DNA from: Fluoribacter gormanii
Lineage (GTDB): Bacteria > Pseudomonadota > Gammaproteobacteria > Legionellales > Legionellaceae
Direction: 5' to 3'
NCBI RefSeq assembly: GCF_900156395.1
Contig: NZ_FTNL01000004.1
Location: forward strand, 1-64,000
Length of the DNA: 64,000 bases
Positions within the stretch are counted from its first letter, which is position 1, and each line of letters opens with the position of its first letter. The position numbers and the translations under genes are program-made. The notes under the pieces were generated by a model. It had not been told where the DNA came from and searched no databases. It saw nothing but the letters and a program-made list of their open reading frames with translations. This document shows, one piece after another, positions 24,364 through 32,353 of this stretch.

Positions 24364-25257
24364 ATGATCTTAAACAAGAAAAATTTATTTTTTTTGATGT
24401 TCGTACAATTACTTTGTACGTGGATTTCGCATGCGACTACTTTAGTTTTACCAGCGGCAGGTAATGTTGTTGGAGAAATTCAATATGGGCTAGCTGAAGC
24501 AAATGAAACAATTGATGAGATAGGAAGACGTTTTGATGTAGGTTATTATGAGCTCGTCAGGGCAAACCCGCGAATCGATGCAAGACAATCTTTAATTGCT
24601 AATTCTCGGCTTGTAATTCCTACACAGTATATTTTGCCTAATGTTCCTCGAAAAGGAATTGTAATCAATTTAGCAGAATACAGACTGTATTATTTTCCTG
24701 AAAATGAGAATGTAGTAATTTCTTTTCCCGTTGGTATAGGCCGCAAGGGATGGAGTACGCCTTTGGGGGTAACCAAAATTGTAGCCAAAGAAGCAAATCC
24801 TAAGTGGCGACCAACAGAACGACTCCGCCTCGAAGCAGAGAAAAATGGTGATTTTCTTCCCGATGAATTTCCTTCAGGGCCATATAATCCCTTAGGTCAG
24901 CACGCTTTACGCTTGGGATGGCCAACATTTCTTATACATGGTACCAATAGAATCAATGGAATTGGCTCGCGTGTTAGTGCGGGATGTCTTCGTATGTTTC
25001 CAGATGATATTGAATATTTATTTCGAATGGTTCCAATAGGAACTCCGGTAAGGGTAATTAATGAACCAGTAAAAATTGGAAAACAGGATGGTGCATGGAT
25101 GGTTCAAGTACATCCACTATTAAGTGAGCAACTGGGCGTTTCACTGAAATCAGAAGTAGAAAGGCAATTAAAAGGCCATGATATTCCCAACTTAATCCAC
25201 AGTAAAGTAATTCAAAATGAGCTTAAATATCCAACTGGTATAGTACGAAAAATTTAA
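24364..25257 (+). CDS. L,D-transpeptidase (YkuD) with LysM-like domain
   Basis: The frame is open from 24181, but the first 61 codons run through palindromic repeats; the ATG at 24364 gives a normal signal peptide (LFFLMFVQLLCTWISHA). The mature protein has a LysM-like segment (ETIDEIGRRFDVGYYELV) followed by a YkuD domain (about residues 98-235) with the catalytic motif HGTN and SAGCLRM (Cys nucleophile). Such enzymes make 3-3 peptidoglycan cross-links or attach proteins to peptidoglycan in the periplasm. Resembles ErfK/YbiS-type enzymes in layout. Single gene. Confidence 0.88.
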   Translation: MILNKKNLFFLMFVQLLCTWISHATTLVLPAAGNVVGEIQYGLAEANETIDEIGRRFDVGYYELVRANPRIDARQSLIANSRLVIPTQYILPNVPRKGIVINLAEYRLYYFPENENVVISFPVGIGRKGWSTPLGVTKIVAKEANPKWRPTERLRLEAEKNGDFLPDEFPSGPYNPLGQHALRLGWPTFLIHGTNRINGIGSRVSAGCLRMFPDDIEYLFRMVPIGTPVRVINEPVKIGKQDGAWMVQVHPLLSEQLGVSLKSEVERQLKGHDIPNLIHSKVIQNELKYPTGIVRKI

Positions 25258-25319
25258 ATTAATGATATAGCCCGGTAACTTGAGTACAGCCAAGAGAAGT
25301 CCGAATTTTAAACAATTTC

Positions 25320-26237
25320 TCATTCTATACCAGGGCATCGTTTTGCTGCACCAATGCTACAATATTTCAAAAGACAGTAGCTTAAAAGTAAAACAATAAA
25401 ACCACCGATGATATCGACTAAATAATGCCATCCTAATAAAACGCAAGATGCAATAAGAAAAAGATTAATTATAAATAATAGAATGCAAGCAATTGGCCAT
25501 TCTCTAAGAAGATTCACACATAATATTGCCCAAATCGCGTGAAAAGAGGGAAATGCGATTAAGCCCCCTTCATTTGTAGTTGGATTAATATAATGATGAA
25601 TTTGTCTAAACTTAAGGCCTGTATCGATTTGCTCAGGAGAAAAAAAAGGGCTATTGATAATACTCGCAGGAGCAGTTGTAGGGAAAAAGTAATAAAATGT
25701 AAAACCAATTAAGACAGTACTTAACATATAAAAATAATATTCTCTGATTAAATGAAAGCGACAGGTGATTATGATCAGCAAGGGCAAAATACTCATTTGA
25801 TATGTGAGACTATCATAAATTACGCCAAGTAAGTATTTAAACTTTGGATGATTGTGAGTCCAGGCTAATATCGCTTCCATACGGATATCCATACATTCTT
25901 CAAGCGTGTTAATTATGGGATCAATAATTGGAAATGGAGTGAGTTGCACTGCATTTGTAGCGATGGCAATAATACACATCAGTGAAAAGAAATAAATCAG
26001 CTCTCGTCCAACTTGCCTGATTTTATTGTCTTTAGGGAAATAGAGGACAAGCCCAAGATTTAAAAGAATTAATACTAGAGCCAGGAAGGGGATACCCTCA
26101 GGAAAATAGTTATTACCAGGATATTTATAAAAAAAATGATTTATTGAAAAAACTATAGACGATAAAATCAGGACTAAACTAGAAAGAATCACAATTGAAC
26201 GTGATGATACTTGATACATTTCGGATGAATTATTCAA
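25320..26237 (-). CDS. PAP2-family membrane phosphatase
   Basis: This 305-residue protein has six or more membrane segments. The PAP2 core is near the C-terminus: AFPSFHAIWA (motif C2, PSxH, with Phe in place of the usual Gly) and GWHYLVDIIGG (motif C3, H...D). The first motif is weak (KFRQIHHY region). The PSFH form is closer to the inositol-phosphorylceramide-synthase-like branch than to PgpB. It should act on lipid phosphates or phosphodiesters at the membrane. The start is TTG at 26237, overlapping the upstream csrA-like gene by 8 bases, or ATG at 26219. Confidence 0.7.
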   Translation of the reverse strand: MNNSSEMYQVSSRSIVILSSLVLILSSIVFSINHFFYKYPGNNYFPEGIPFLALVLILLNLGLVLYFPKDNKIRQVGRELIYFFSLMCIIAIATNAVQLTPFPIIDPIINTLEECMDIRMEAILAWTHNHPKFKYLLGVIYDSLTYQMSILPLLIIITCRFHLIREYYFYMLSTVLIGFTFYYFFPTTAPASIINSPFFSPEQIDTGLKFRQIHHYINPTTNEGGLIAFPSFHAIWAILCVNLLREWPIACILLFIINLFLIASCVLLGWHYLVDIIGGFIVLLLSYCLLKYCSIGAAKRCPGIE

Positions 26238-26427
26238 CTGTTTCTAAAAGCTGTTTTTGTTTAATGGCATGAAAAATCTCTTCTCGATGCACATTAACCG
26301 ATCTGGGAGCATCTACACCAAATTTAATATTTCCATGTTCCTGTGTTTTAAAAGCTAAAATTTTAACAGCAGTATCACCAATATGAATCATTAAAGGTTC
26401 TTCAAATTGAAGAGAAATTATATCCAT
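26230..26427 (-). CDS. Divergent CsrA-family RNA-binding protein paralogue
   Basis: The 65-residue protein matches CsrA/RsmA: EEPLMIHIGDTAVKIL, then KFGVDAPRSVNVHREEIF with the RNA-contacting Arg in VHREEI. The N-terminal strand, normally MLILTRR, is MDIISLQ, so the Leu4, Arg6 and Arg7 RNA contacts are missing. CsrA represses translation by binding GGA sites; this paralogue may have altered RNA preference or work as a heterodimer partner. AGAGG precedes the ATG. It is the first gene of a two-gene unit with the PAP2 gene. Legionella genomes carry several CsrA paralogues; this may be the conserved second one. Confidence 0.85.
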   Translation of the reverse strand: MDIISLQFEEPLMIHIGDTAVKILAFKTQEHGNIKFGVDAPRSVNVHREEIFHAIKQKQLLETVE

Positions 26428-26709
26428 TAAAAACCTCTGTACTTTTAAATAAGTTGATTATAAATCAATGACATTTATTTTTTATGCACGGTAACCTAAT
26501 TCATAGATATTTGTCACTAAAAATTAATACAAAATTAGAAAAAATAAATTTAATAGATGGTTATATTTGCCTAATATCATAATTTAATTATTTTTAACTG
26601 TTTGAGAATTGTATGATGCGATCAAAATGGTTATAATTAGCAGCTTTTTTTAAACCTTGCCTTACTGTTGTTTCAGATAACAGGAGGCTTTTATCCATAA
26701 GGAGAAATC

Positions 26710-27048
26710 ATGAGACATTATGAAATTATGTTTCTTGTGCACCCGGATCAAAGCGAACAAGTACCAGCAATGGTAGAGCGCTATGAAGGGATCATAAGCA
26801 AGCACAATGGGGTGATCCACCGTAAAGAGGACCTGGGTCGTCGCCAGTTAGCTTATCCAATTTGTGATGTACATAAAGCACATTACATTCTTATGAACAT
26901 TGAGTGTAGCCTTGAAGCTCTGGAAGAAATTAAAAACGCTTTTAAATTTAATGATGCAATCATCAGAAATTTAATCACTCGTCAAAAACAAGCGATCACG
27001 ACTGAATCTGTTTTGATGAAGAAAGAAAAAGAAACCAGATCTGCTTAA
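26710..27048 (+). CDS. rpsF: 30S ribosomal protein S6
   Basis: [19 protein letters not shown] is the S6 N-terminus and GRRQLAYPI the conserved central strand; the 112-residue length is typical. S6 binds the platform of the 30S subunit with S18, encoded next. A strong ribosome site (AAGGAG at 26699-26704) precedes the ATG. It is first in the operon rpsF-rpsR-DUF2232-rplI. Confidence 0.97.
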   Translation: MRHYEIMFLVHPDQSEQVPAMVERYEGIISKHNGVIHRKEDLGRRQLAYPICDVHKAHYILMNIECSLEALEEIKNAFKFNDAIIRNLITRQKQAITTESVLMKKEKETRSA

Positions 27049-27061
27049 GAGGAGTTTTAAT

Positions 27062-27289
27062 ATGTCAGCTTATTTTCGTAGAAAAAAAATGTGCCGTTTC
27101 AGTGCCGAAGGCGGCAATGAAATTGATTATAAAGATATCAATTTACTGAAAAATTATATTTCTGAAACTGGTAAAATTGTACCAAGTCGGATTACTGGTA
27201 CTCAAACCCGTTTTCAAAGACAACTAGCTAGAGCAATTATGCAAGCCAGATTCCTTGGCCTGTTGCCATATTGTGATAGCCACAGATAA
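27062..27289 (+). CDS. rpsR: 30S ribosomal protein S18
   Basis: The 75-residue protein ends with [19 protein letters not shown] and the ARFLGLLPY segment, the standard S18 core. It dimerises with S6 on the 30S platform. It follows rpsF by 13 bases with GAGG in between. Confidence 0.97.
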   Translation: MSAYFRRKKMCRFSAEGGNEIDYKDINLLKNYISETGKIVPSRITGTQTRFQRQLARAIMQARFLGLLPYCDSHR

Positions 27290-27295
27290 ATAGTA

Positions 27296-28198
27296 ATGAT
27301 GCGAGCAGGCAATTTTATATTAAAGCAATGTAAGGCAATGCTTGAAAGTAAACAGCAGGCAATAATATTTGCTGCAATTTTTTCAGTATTACCTTTTGCA
27401 TCTTGGCTTTCAGTCGCTTTAGTGTGTCTAGTGACCTTAAGAAAAGGTGCCCGGTCTGGTTTTGATGTTTTATTGCCTGCGCTTGTTATTCATTCTGTTC
27501 CATTGATGATGTTAATACCATTGTCCGGAGCGATAATTAATACTCTTATTGCTTATCTTCCATGTTATTTTGCAGCATTGAGCTTGCGAAATACTGAAAA
27601 ATGGCAGATGGCATCAGGGGTGTTTTTTGTACTGGCCTTTTTGGGGTGTTTACTTATTCAACTTTTAGCTCCTGGCTTTATTGTCGAACAATTTAGGCTG
27701 TTTAAAATAATTTTGACACAATACCAGGAATTAGTTGATCCCGCTCTCAATGGCATAAACTCAGTAATTTTGGCGCAGTTATTCTTCGGAATCCAGATAT
27801 TAAGTGTTATTGTTTCTGCAACAATTTCCTTGATGTTCGCGCGAGCAATTCAAGCAAAATTATTTTTACCTGGTGGTTTCAGGAATGAGTTAATGTTATT
27901 TCGTAGCGGTAAAATTTCATTTTTAGTCTTCACCGGAGCTTCATTGGCAACATTTTATGAGATTCCTTTGGCTATGAATGTGCTTCCAATAGTGCTTTGT
28001 TATTTCTTGGCTTCTGGATTTGGATTGGTTTATTTTATCTTTTCTCAAAAAAGACAAGTGAAGATATTTGTTTTATTGATGTTATTAATATTAGTGAAAC
28101 CAACTTTTGTATTATGTACCTACATCATCCTTGGTTTATTAGATAGTTTAGTTAATTTTAGATCGTATTTCCCTTCAAGGGTCGGCGAATCAATTTAA
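27296..28198 (+). CDS. DUF2232-type membrane protein
   Basis: This 300-residue protein has about eight hydrophobic segments and no soluble domain. A DUF2232-type membrane gene between rpsR and rplI is a common arrangement in gammaproteobacteria, which supports the family call. Function is unknown. It lies 6 bases after rpsR and 12 before rplI, clearly cotranscribed. Confidence 0.8.
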   Translation: MMRAGNFILKQCKAMLESKQQAIIFAAIFSVLPFASWLSVALVCLVTLRKGARSGFDVLLPALVIHSVPLMMLIPLSGAIINTLIAYLPCYFAALSLRNTEKWQMASGVFFVLAFLGCLLIQLLAPGFIVEQFRLFKIILTQYQELVDPALNGINSVILAQLFFGIQILSVIVSATISLMFARAIQAKLFLPGGFRNELMLFRSGKISFLVFTGASLATFYEIPLAMNVLPIVLCYFLASGFGLVYFIFSQKRQVKIFVLLMLLILVKPTFVLCTYIILGLLDSLVNFRSYFPSRVGESI

Positions 28199-28210
28199 GG
28201 GGTTATTAAG

Positions 28211-28660
28211 ATGGAAGTTATCTTATTAGAAAAAGTGAGAAATTTAGGTAACCTGGGTGATAAAGTAAATGTAAAATCAGGTTATGGCCGTAATTTCTTG
28301 ATACCACAAAATAAAGCGGTTTTTGCTACACCAAAGAATATTGAGTTATTTGAACAGCGCCGCGTTGAACTTGAGAAAAAAGCCCAACAGTCTTTTGCTG
28401 TTGCTGAGCAGCGTGCTGCTAAGTTAAATGATACTACTATAGTTATTAATGCTATGGCGAGTGATGAAGGTAAATTGTACGGTTCTGTTGGTGTTAATGA
28501 AATTAAAGATGCTTTAGTAGATAAAGGTATCGAAATAGTTAAACGTGAAATTGTAATGCCAGAAGGTCCTCTTCACTCAATTGGTAATTTCGTTGTTGAA
28601 GTACATGTTCACAGTGATGTTATTGCCAAATTGCACGTTGAGATTGTACCTGCCAAGTAA
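28211..28660 (+). CDS. rplI: 50S ribosomal protein L9
   Basis: [19 protein letters not shown] and the GYGRNFLIP motif are the L9 N-terminal RNA-binding domain. The long connecting helix and the C-terminal domain ([16 protein letters not shown] region) follow; length 149 is typical. L9 binds 23S rRNA at the base of the L1 stalk and affects frame maintenance. Last gene of its operon; a hairpin follows at 28676-28706. Confidence 0.97.
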   Translation: MEVILLEKVRNLGNLGDKVNVKSGYGRNFLIPQNKAVFATPKNIELFEQRRVELEKKAQQSFAVAEQRAAKLNDTTIVINAMASDEGKLYGSVGVNEIKDALVDKGIEIVKREIVMPEGPLHSIGNFVVEVHVHSDVIAKLHVEIVPAK

Positions 28661-28675
28661 GTTAGTTCTCATGTG

Positions 28676-28710
28676 ACCTGGGTAAAACGTATCGCGTAAC
28701 CCAGGTTTCT
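28676..28710. terminator. Terminator after rplI
   Basis: ACCTGGGT pairs with ACCCAGGT around a 15-base loop, then TTTCT. The core belongs to a dispersed hairpin family seen also near 51990, 53964 and 60456. Confidence 0.7.
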
Positions 28711-28737
28711 CCTAAAGTTACACCACACGCAATTAGT

Positions 28738-29248
28738 TTATACGAAAAGTATCCGGTAGATAGCAAGCAATGCAATTGCTGTATTCAAAACAGCCCAAAT
28801 ATAAGAGGGATATAGTCCATTATACGCGTTATAGTAAGCATATATGGCAATAAATGAGCTCCCTGAAAAGAATATCCATTTATCATTGTAGGCAAAACCC
28901 ATAGAAAGCAAAGCGATACCAAAAACGCCCAATATCAAAAATACACTATTTTCCTTGCCAAACATTAAATAAAACGTGAGGAGCTGACAGCACATTAATA
29001 TAGGCAAGAAGAACTGAGTATAAGGACCGCTACCTAATAGAATTGCTGCATGTCCAGCAATAAGTATTAATTGTAGGGCTATAAAAAAAACAACCTAAAA
29101 TGGATGGCGGTTATAAGCAATGCAATACCGCCAACGAAATAATAAAGTTGAGACTGAAGATGGGGTGGAGAGGTTCCAAAAAACATCAAAAGTCCACTCA
29201 ATATAATAAGTGAGCCAATGCATCCCAACAAAATATATGTATTTTTAG
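28738..29248 (-). pseudogene. Small membrane protein gene broken by a homopolymer frameshift
   Basis: One frame starts at the GTG near 29248 and runs through VAKNTYILLGCIGSLIILSG and on to AIHFRLFFL, where it stops at 29081-29083 (TAG on minus). The frame open from there to 28738 continues ALQLILIAGHAAILLGSGP and on through four hydrophobic segments. The two parts join if the run of eight A (29083-29090) is nine or six long. Together they form a six-helix membrane protein of about 165 residues with no recognised domain. It may be a true pseudogene, a phase-variable gene, or a sequencing error in a homopolymer. Confidence 0.6.
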
Positions 29249-29255
29249 CCACGTA

Positions 29256-29750
29256 TCACCATTTTAAGTAAATCCCTTTTGCAACGGATTCTTGAATAAT
29301 TTCACCTTGGGATTTGTTAAATGAAATCCAATAATTTCCCATGTTACTTAGAGCGAACTTAACTCTTGGATATTGACATACTTCTAATACATTACGACAG
29401 TCTACAAGAGTAGAATTTTCGTCAACGCGTTTATAACATTTAAAATTCAAGTTTCTAACATCAGAAGCAAATGCTCCCCAACTCATTGGTTCAAATGTAG
29501 CATGTAAGGGCGGGCTCATAAATGCTTCTTCAGTATTTACACGTTCCATTTCAATTTTAGAATCAGAATGATTTTGTATTAAATAATAAGACTGATTTCC
29601 TGTTTCATTTAGAATCAGATAATTTTGGCTATAGCCGAACCCTGTAACCTCACATCCTCTTGGGAATGTACTTGCAACTTGAGCTTGTGCCGCGCCAACT
29701 AGAACAGCAGAGAAAAGAATAGATTTGTTAATTTTGTGAAACACAGACAT
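29256..29750 (-). CDS. enhB: EnhB-like secreted protein
   Basis: Residues 1-23 are a signal peptide (FSAVLVGAAQAQ). The mature protein starts with FPRGCEVTGFGYSQNYLIL and contains LEVCQYPRVKFALSNMGNY, as I remember the Legionella 'enhanced entry' protein EnhB. That product belongs to the enhABC locus implicated in host-cell entry and intracellular growth. Here it is alone: neither enhA (L,D-transpeptidase) nor enhC (Sel1 repeats) is adjacent, so it may be a paralogue. GAGG precedes the ATG. Four to five Cys suggest disulfides in the periplasm. Confidence 0.65.
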   Translation of the reverse strand: MSVFHKINKSILFSAVLVGAAQAQVASTFPRGCEVTGFGYSQNYLILNETGNQSYYLIQNHSDSKIEMERVNTEEAFMSPPLHATFEPMSWGAFASDVRNLNFKCYKRVDENSTLVDCRNVLEVCQYPRVKFALSNMGNYWISFNKSQGEIIQESVAKGIYLKW

Positions 29751-29830
29751 AAATACCTCAATAAGTAAACTTTGTGGGTTATTTTAATCATAAAAAAAAC
29801 AAAGTCTATCCCACAGCAAAAAAATAGAAT

Positions 29831-30595
29831 CTATTCCTTTTGCGCAGCAATTTTAGCTTTAAACATAGGATAATAAGTTCTGTAAAAACTTAAAAATATG
29901 TACATTCCAACATAAGCTAAGGAAAGTGTAAGGCAAATGATGTTTGTATTAGGATAACTAACGAGCAAACAAACTGAACTAACTGCATAGATAATAGAAC
30001 AAACATGCATAAGTACTTTTAATACCCTGGATTCTGTTAAATAGTCGAGTCTTGATGGGTATACGTATTTTACAGGGACAAAAATAAGTATAGAAAGGAT
30101 TGTTAATATAATTGCATTTGTTGTGGCAGAAGTATTAAAAATAAACATGTATAAAATAGTAATGTTCCAATAACATGGAAATCCTTTAAAAAAATGATCC
30201 GGTGTTTTTGCATCAGACTGACAAAATTGATAAGCAGAAGTTATTGAAACCGCTGCGATTAGGAAAACTGAATAGGTTGGTGGAAGCATACCGGGCTTAA
30301 CGAGCAAGAAAAAACATGGGGTAATAACGTAATTTAAGTAATCAACAATATTATCAAGTAAGGCACCATCTATTTTGGGCAAAATTTCCTTAATATTCAC
30401 CAAGCGAGCAAGACTTCCATCAACTGCATCGATCACAACAGTAATAAGCATGAGCCACAAAGCAAAAATGTATTCTTGTTGATACATTTTTACTAATGAA
30501 AAAACACCAATACAGGCAGCGCTTGCGGTAAAGAGATGCACTAACCAAGCCGCTACGTACTGTAATGGGTGGAATTGCCGTTTACTTAAATTCAT
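29831..30595 (-). CDS. pcs: Phosphatidylcholine synthase
   Basis: The CDP-alcohol phosphotransferase motif DG..AR........G...D...D is present as DAVDGSLARLV, then DGALLDNIVDYLNY, inside an eight-helix membrane protein. Pcs condenses CDP-diacylglycerol with choline to phosphatidylcholine; Legionella use this and the methylation pathway, and phosphatidylcholine matters for virulence-factor export. The frame is open to 30622, but the ATG at 30595 has AGGA six bases upstream and gives MNLSKRQFHP, so I use it (254 aa). Confidence 0.85.
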   Translation of the reverse strand: MNLSKRQFHPLQYVAAWLVHLFTASAACIGVFSLVKMYQQEYIFALWLMLITVVIDAVDGSLARLVNIKEILPKIDGALLDNIVDYLNYVITPCFFLLVKPGMLPPTYSVFLIAAVSITSAYQFCQSDAKTPDHFFKGFPCYWNITILYMFIFNTSATTNAIILTILSILIFVPVKYVYPSRLDYLTESRVLKVLMHVCSIIYAVSSVCLLVSYPNTNIICLTLSLAYVGMYIFLSFYRTYYPMFKAKIAAQKE

Positions 30596-30809
30596 TAATA
30601 ATCCTAGTGTTAATAGAATCAATCATTAAAAGCTGTACTCTTAAAGATGGATTTCTGAAATATTTATTAATTGTACTAACATATTGGTTTAAACTAAGTT
30701 GCTTTTTATGAAAAGCTAAAAATATAAAAATAGTATCAATAATCAAAAGTAGTACGCAAGGAGAGTTGATAACTTTAATTAAATATACTTAATTCTGTAT
30801 GGAGACATC

Positions 30810-32183
30810 ATGATAATTCAAACTGTAAATCCCGCAACAGAACAGATCCTGCAAACCTATAATTGCTTAAGCGAGCAAGAAGTTACTGAAAAACTGAATA
30901 AAGCACATGAAGCATATCTGGAATGGAAAAAAACATCTTTTAGCAAAAGAAAAGCCTTCATGTTACGACTCGCCCAACTTTTAAAATCAAAAACAGATGA
31001 ATTGGCTCATTTAATGTCAATTGAAATGGGCAAGCCAATCACTGCTGGTATCGCCGAAATTAATAAGTGCGCCTGGTTATGTGAGCATTATGCAGAACAT
31101 GCTGAAGAGTACCTTGCTCCCAAAATTGTGCAAACGGATATGAAAAAATCTAAAGTATGTCATTTGCCACTTGGAGTGGTTTTCGCCATCATGCCTTGGA
31201 ATTTTCCATTTTGGCAGGTATTTCGTTTTGCTGTTCCTACACTCATGGCTGGTAATGTCGCTGTCTTGAAACATGCCCCCATCTCTTCTGGAACTGGCAA
31301 TAAAATACAAGAGTTGTTTCTGGAAGCAGGATTTCCTGAATATGTCTTTCAGCACTTGATTGTCGATAATGATGGAGCGGCTAAAATTATAGAGCATCCT
31401 TCAGTGATTGCCGTTACTTTGACAGGAAGCGGACGTGCAGGAAGTGCTGTTGCAAGTCATGCAGGAAAATTTTTAAAGAAAGCAGTATTAGAACTTGGTG
31501 GAAGTGATCCTTATCTTGTTCTTGAAGATGCTGATCTAGATCTGGCCGCACGCAGTATTGTTAATTCACGACTCAATAATTCAGGTCAGGTTTGTATTGC
31601 TGCCAAGCGCATCATTGTTTTAAAATCTATTGTAGAAGAGTTGATACAAAAAATAATTGAGCAAGTTTCTACATTTAAAATGGGGGATCCTCTTAATCCC
31701 GAAACCCAGCTTGGCCCCTTAGCACGTTCAGACTTACGCGAAAACTTGCATATTCAAGTAGAAAAATCACTAAAACAAGGTGCTAAATTATTGCTAGGTG
31801 GTATAATTCCGGATGGAAAAGGTTTTTATTATCCACCAACTTTGTTAACTCATGTGACACCTGGCATGCCAGCTTTTGATGAAGAGTTATTTGGACCTGT
31901 TATTGCTATTATTACAGTCAATAATGAAAAAGAAGGCATTGCTTATGCCAATCAAAGCCAATATGGTTTAGGTGCCGCGGTGTTTACTCGCGATTTGGAG
32001 AGGGGAGAGCATATAGCTACTTATGAAATAGAGGCTGGTGCATGTTTCGTTAATGCTTTTGTGGCTTCAGATCCCAGGTTACCATTTGGTGGAATAAAAG
32101 AATCAGGCTTTGGCCGTGAGTTATCAAAAGAAGGTATATTAGAGTTTGTTAACACTAAAACCATAGCCATTGCTGATTCTTAA
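30810..32183 (+). CDS. gabD: Aldehyde dehydrogenase, succinate-semialdehyde dehydrogenase type
   Basis: This 457-residue aldehyde dehydrogenase has the general base Glu in VLELGGSDPY and catalytic Cys in NNSGQVCIAAKR, plus the cofactor strand IMPWNFPFWQ. The short length and missing N-terminal extension place it with YneI/Sad-type succinate-semialdehyde dehydrogenases, feeding the TCA cycle from 4-aminobutyrate; the exact aldehyde is inferred. GGAGA precedes the ATG. The following glutamate dehydrogenase gene makes a plausible amino-acid-catabolism neighbourhood, although a terminator separates them. Confidence 0.8.
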   Translation: MIIQTVNPATEQILQTYNCLSEQEVTEKLNKAHEAYLEWKKTSFSKRKAFMLRLAQLLKSKTDELAHLMSIEMGKPITAGIAEINKCAWLCEHYAEHAEEYLAPKIVQTDMKKSKVCHLPLGVVFAIMPWNFPFWQVFRFAVPTLMAGNVAVLKHAPISSGTGNKIQELFLEAGFPEYVFQHLIVDNDGAAKIIEHPSVIAVTLTGSGRAGSAVASHAGKFLKKAVLELGGSDPYLVLEDADLDLAARSIVNSRLNNSGQVCIAAKRIIVLKSIVEELIQKIIEQVSTFKMGDPLNPETQLGPLARSDLRENLHIQVEKSLKQGAKLLLGGIIPDGKGFYYPPTLLTHVTPGMPAFDEELFGPVIAIITVNNEKEGIAYANQSQYGLGAAVFTRDLERGEHIATYEIEAGACFVNAFVASDPRLPFGGIKESGFGRELSKEGILEFVNTKTIAIADS

Positions 32184-32239
32184 CATGAAAGTTTGCAGTC
32201 ATTTACTTAAAGCGTAAATGGCTACAGCATGATTTTTTG

Positions 32240-32290
32240 GCCACTCTCATTGAACCAGTTTATTTATTGGCTTGGTGTGAGTGGCTGGTT
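32240..32290 (+). terminator. Terminator after the aldehyde dehydrogenase gene
   Basis: GCCACTC (32240-32246) pairs with GAGTGGC (32279-32285), with further internal pairing, followed by TGGTTATTTTT. Confidence 0.6.
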
Positions 32291-32353
32291 ATTTTTATTT
32301 AAACAATAATTCTCGCTGTAGGGCTGAGGCAAAATCGACGAGGTAAAACAACA

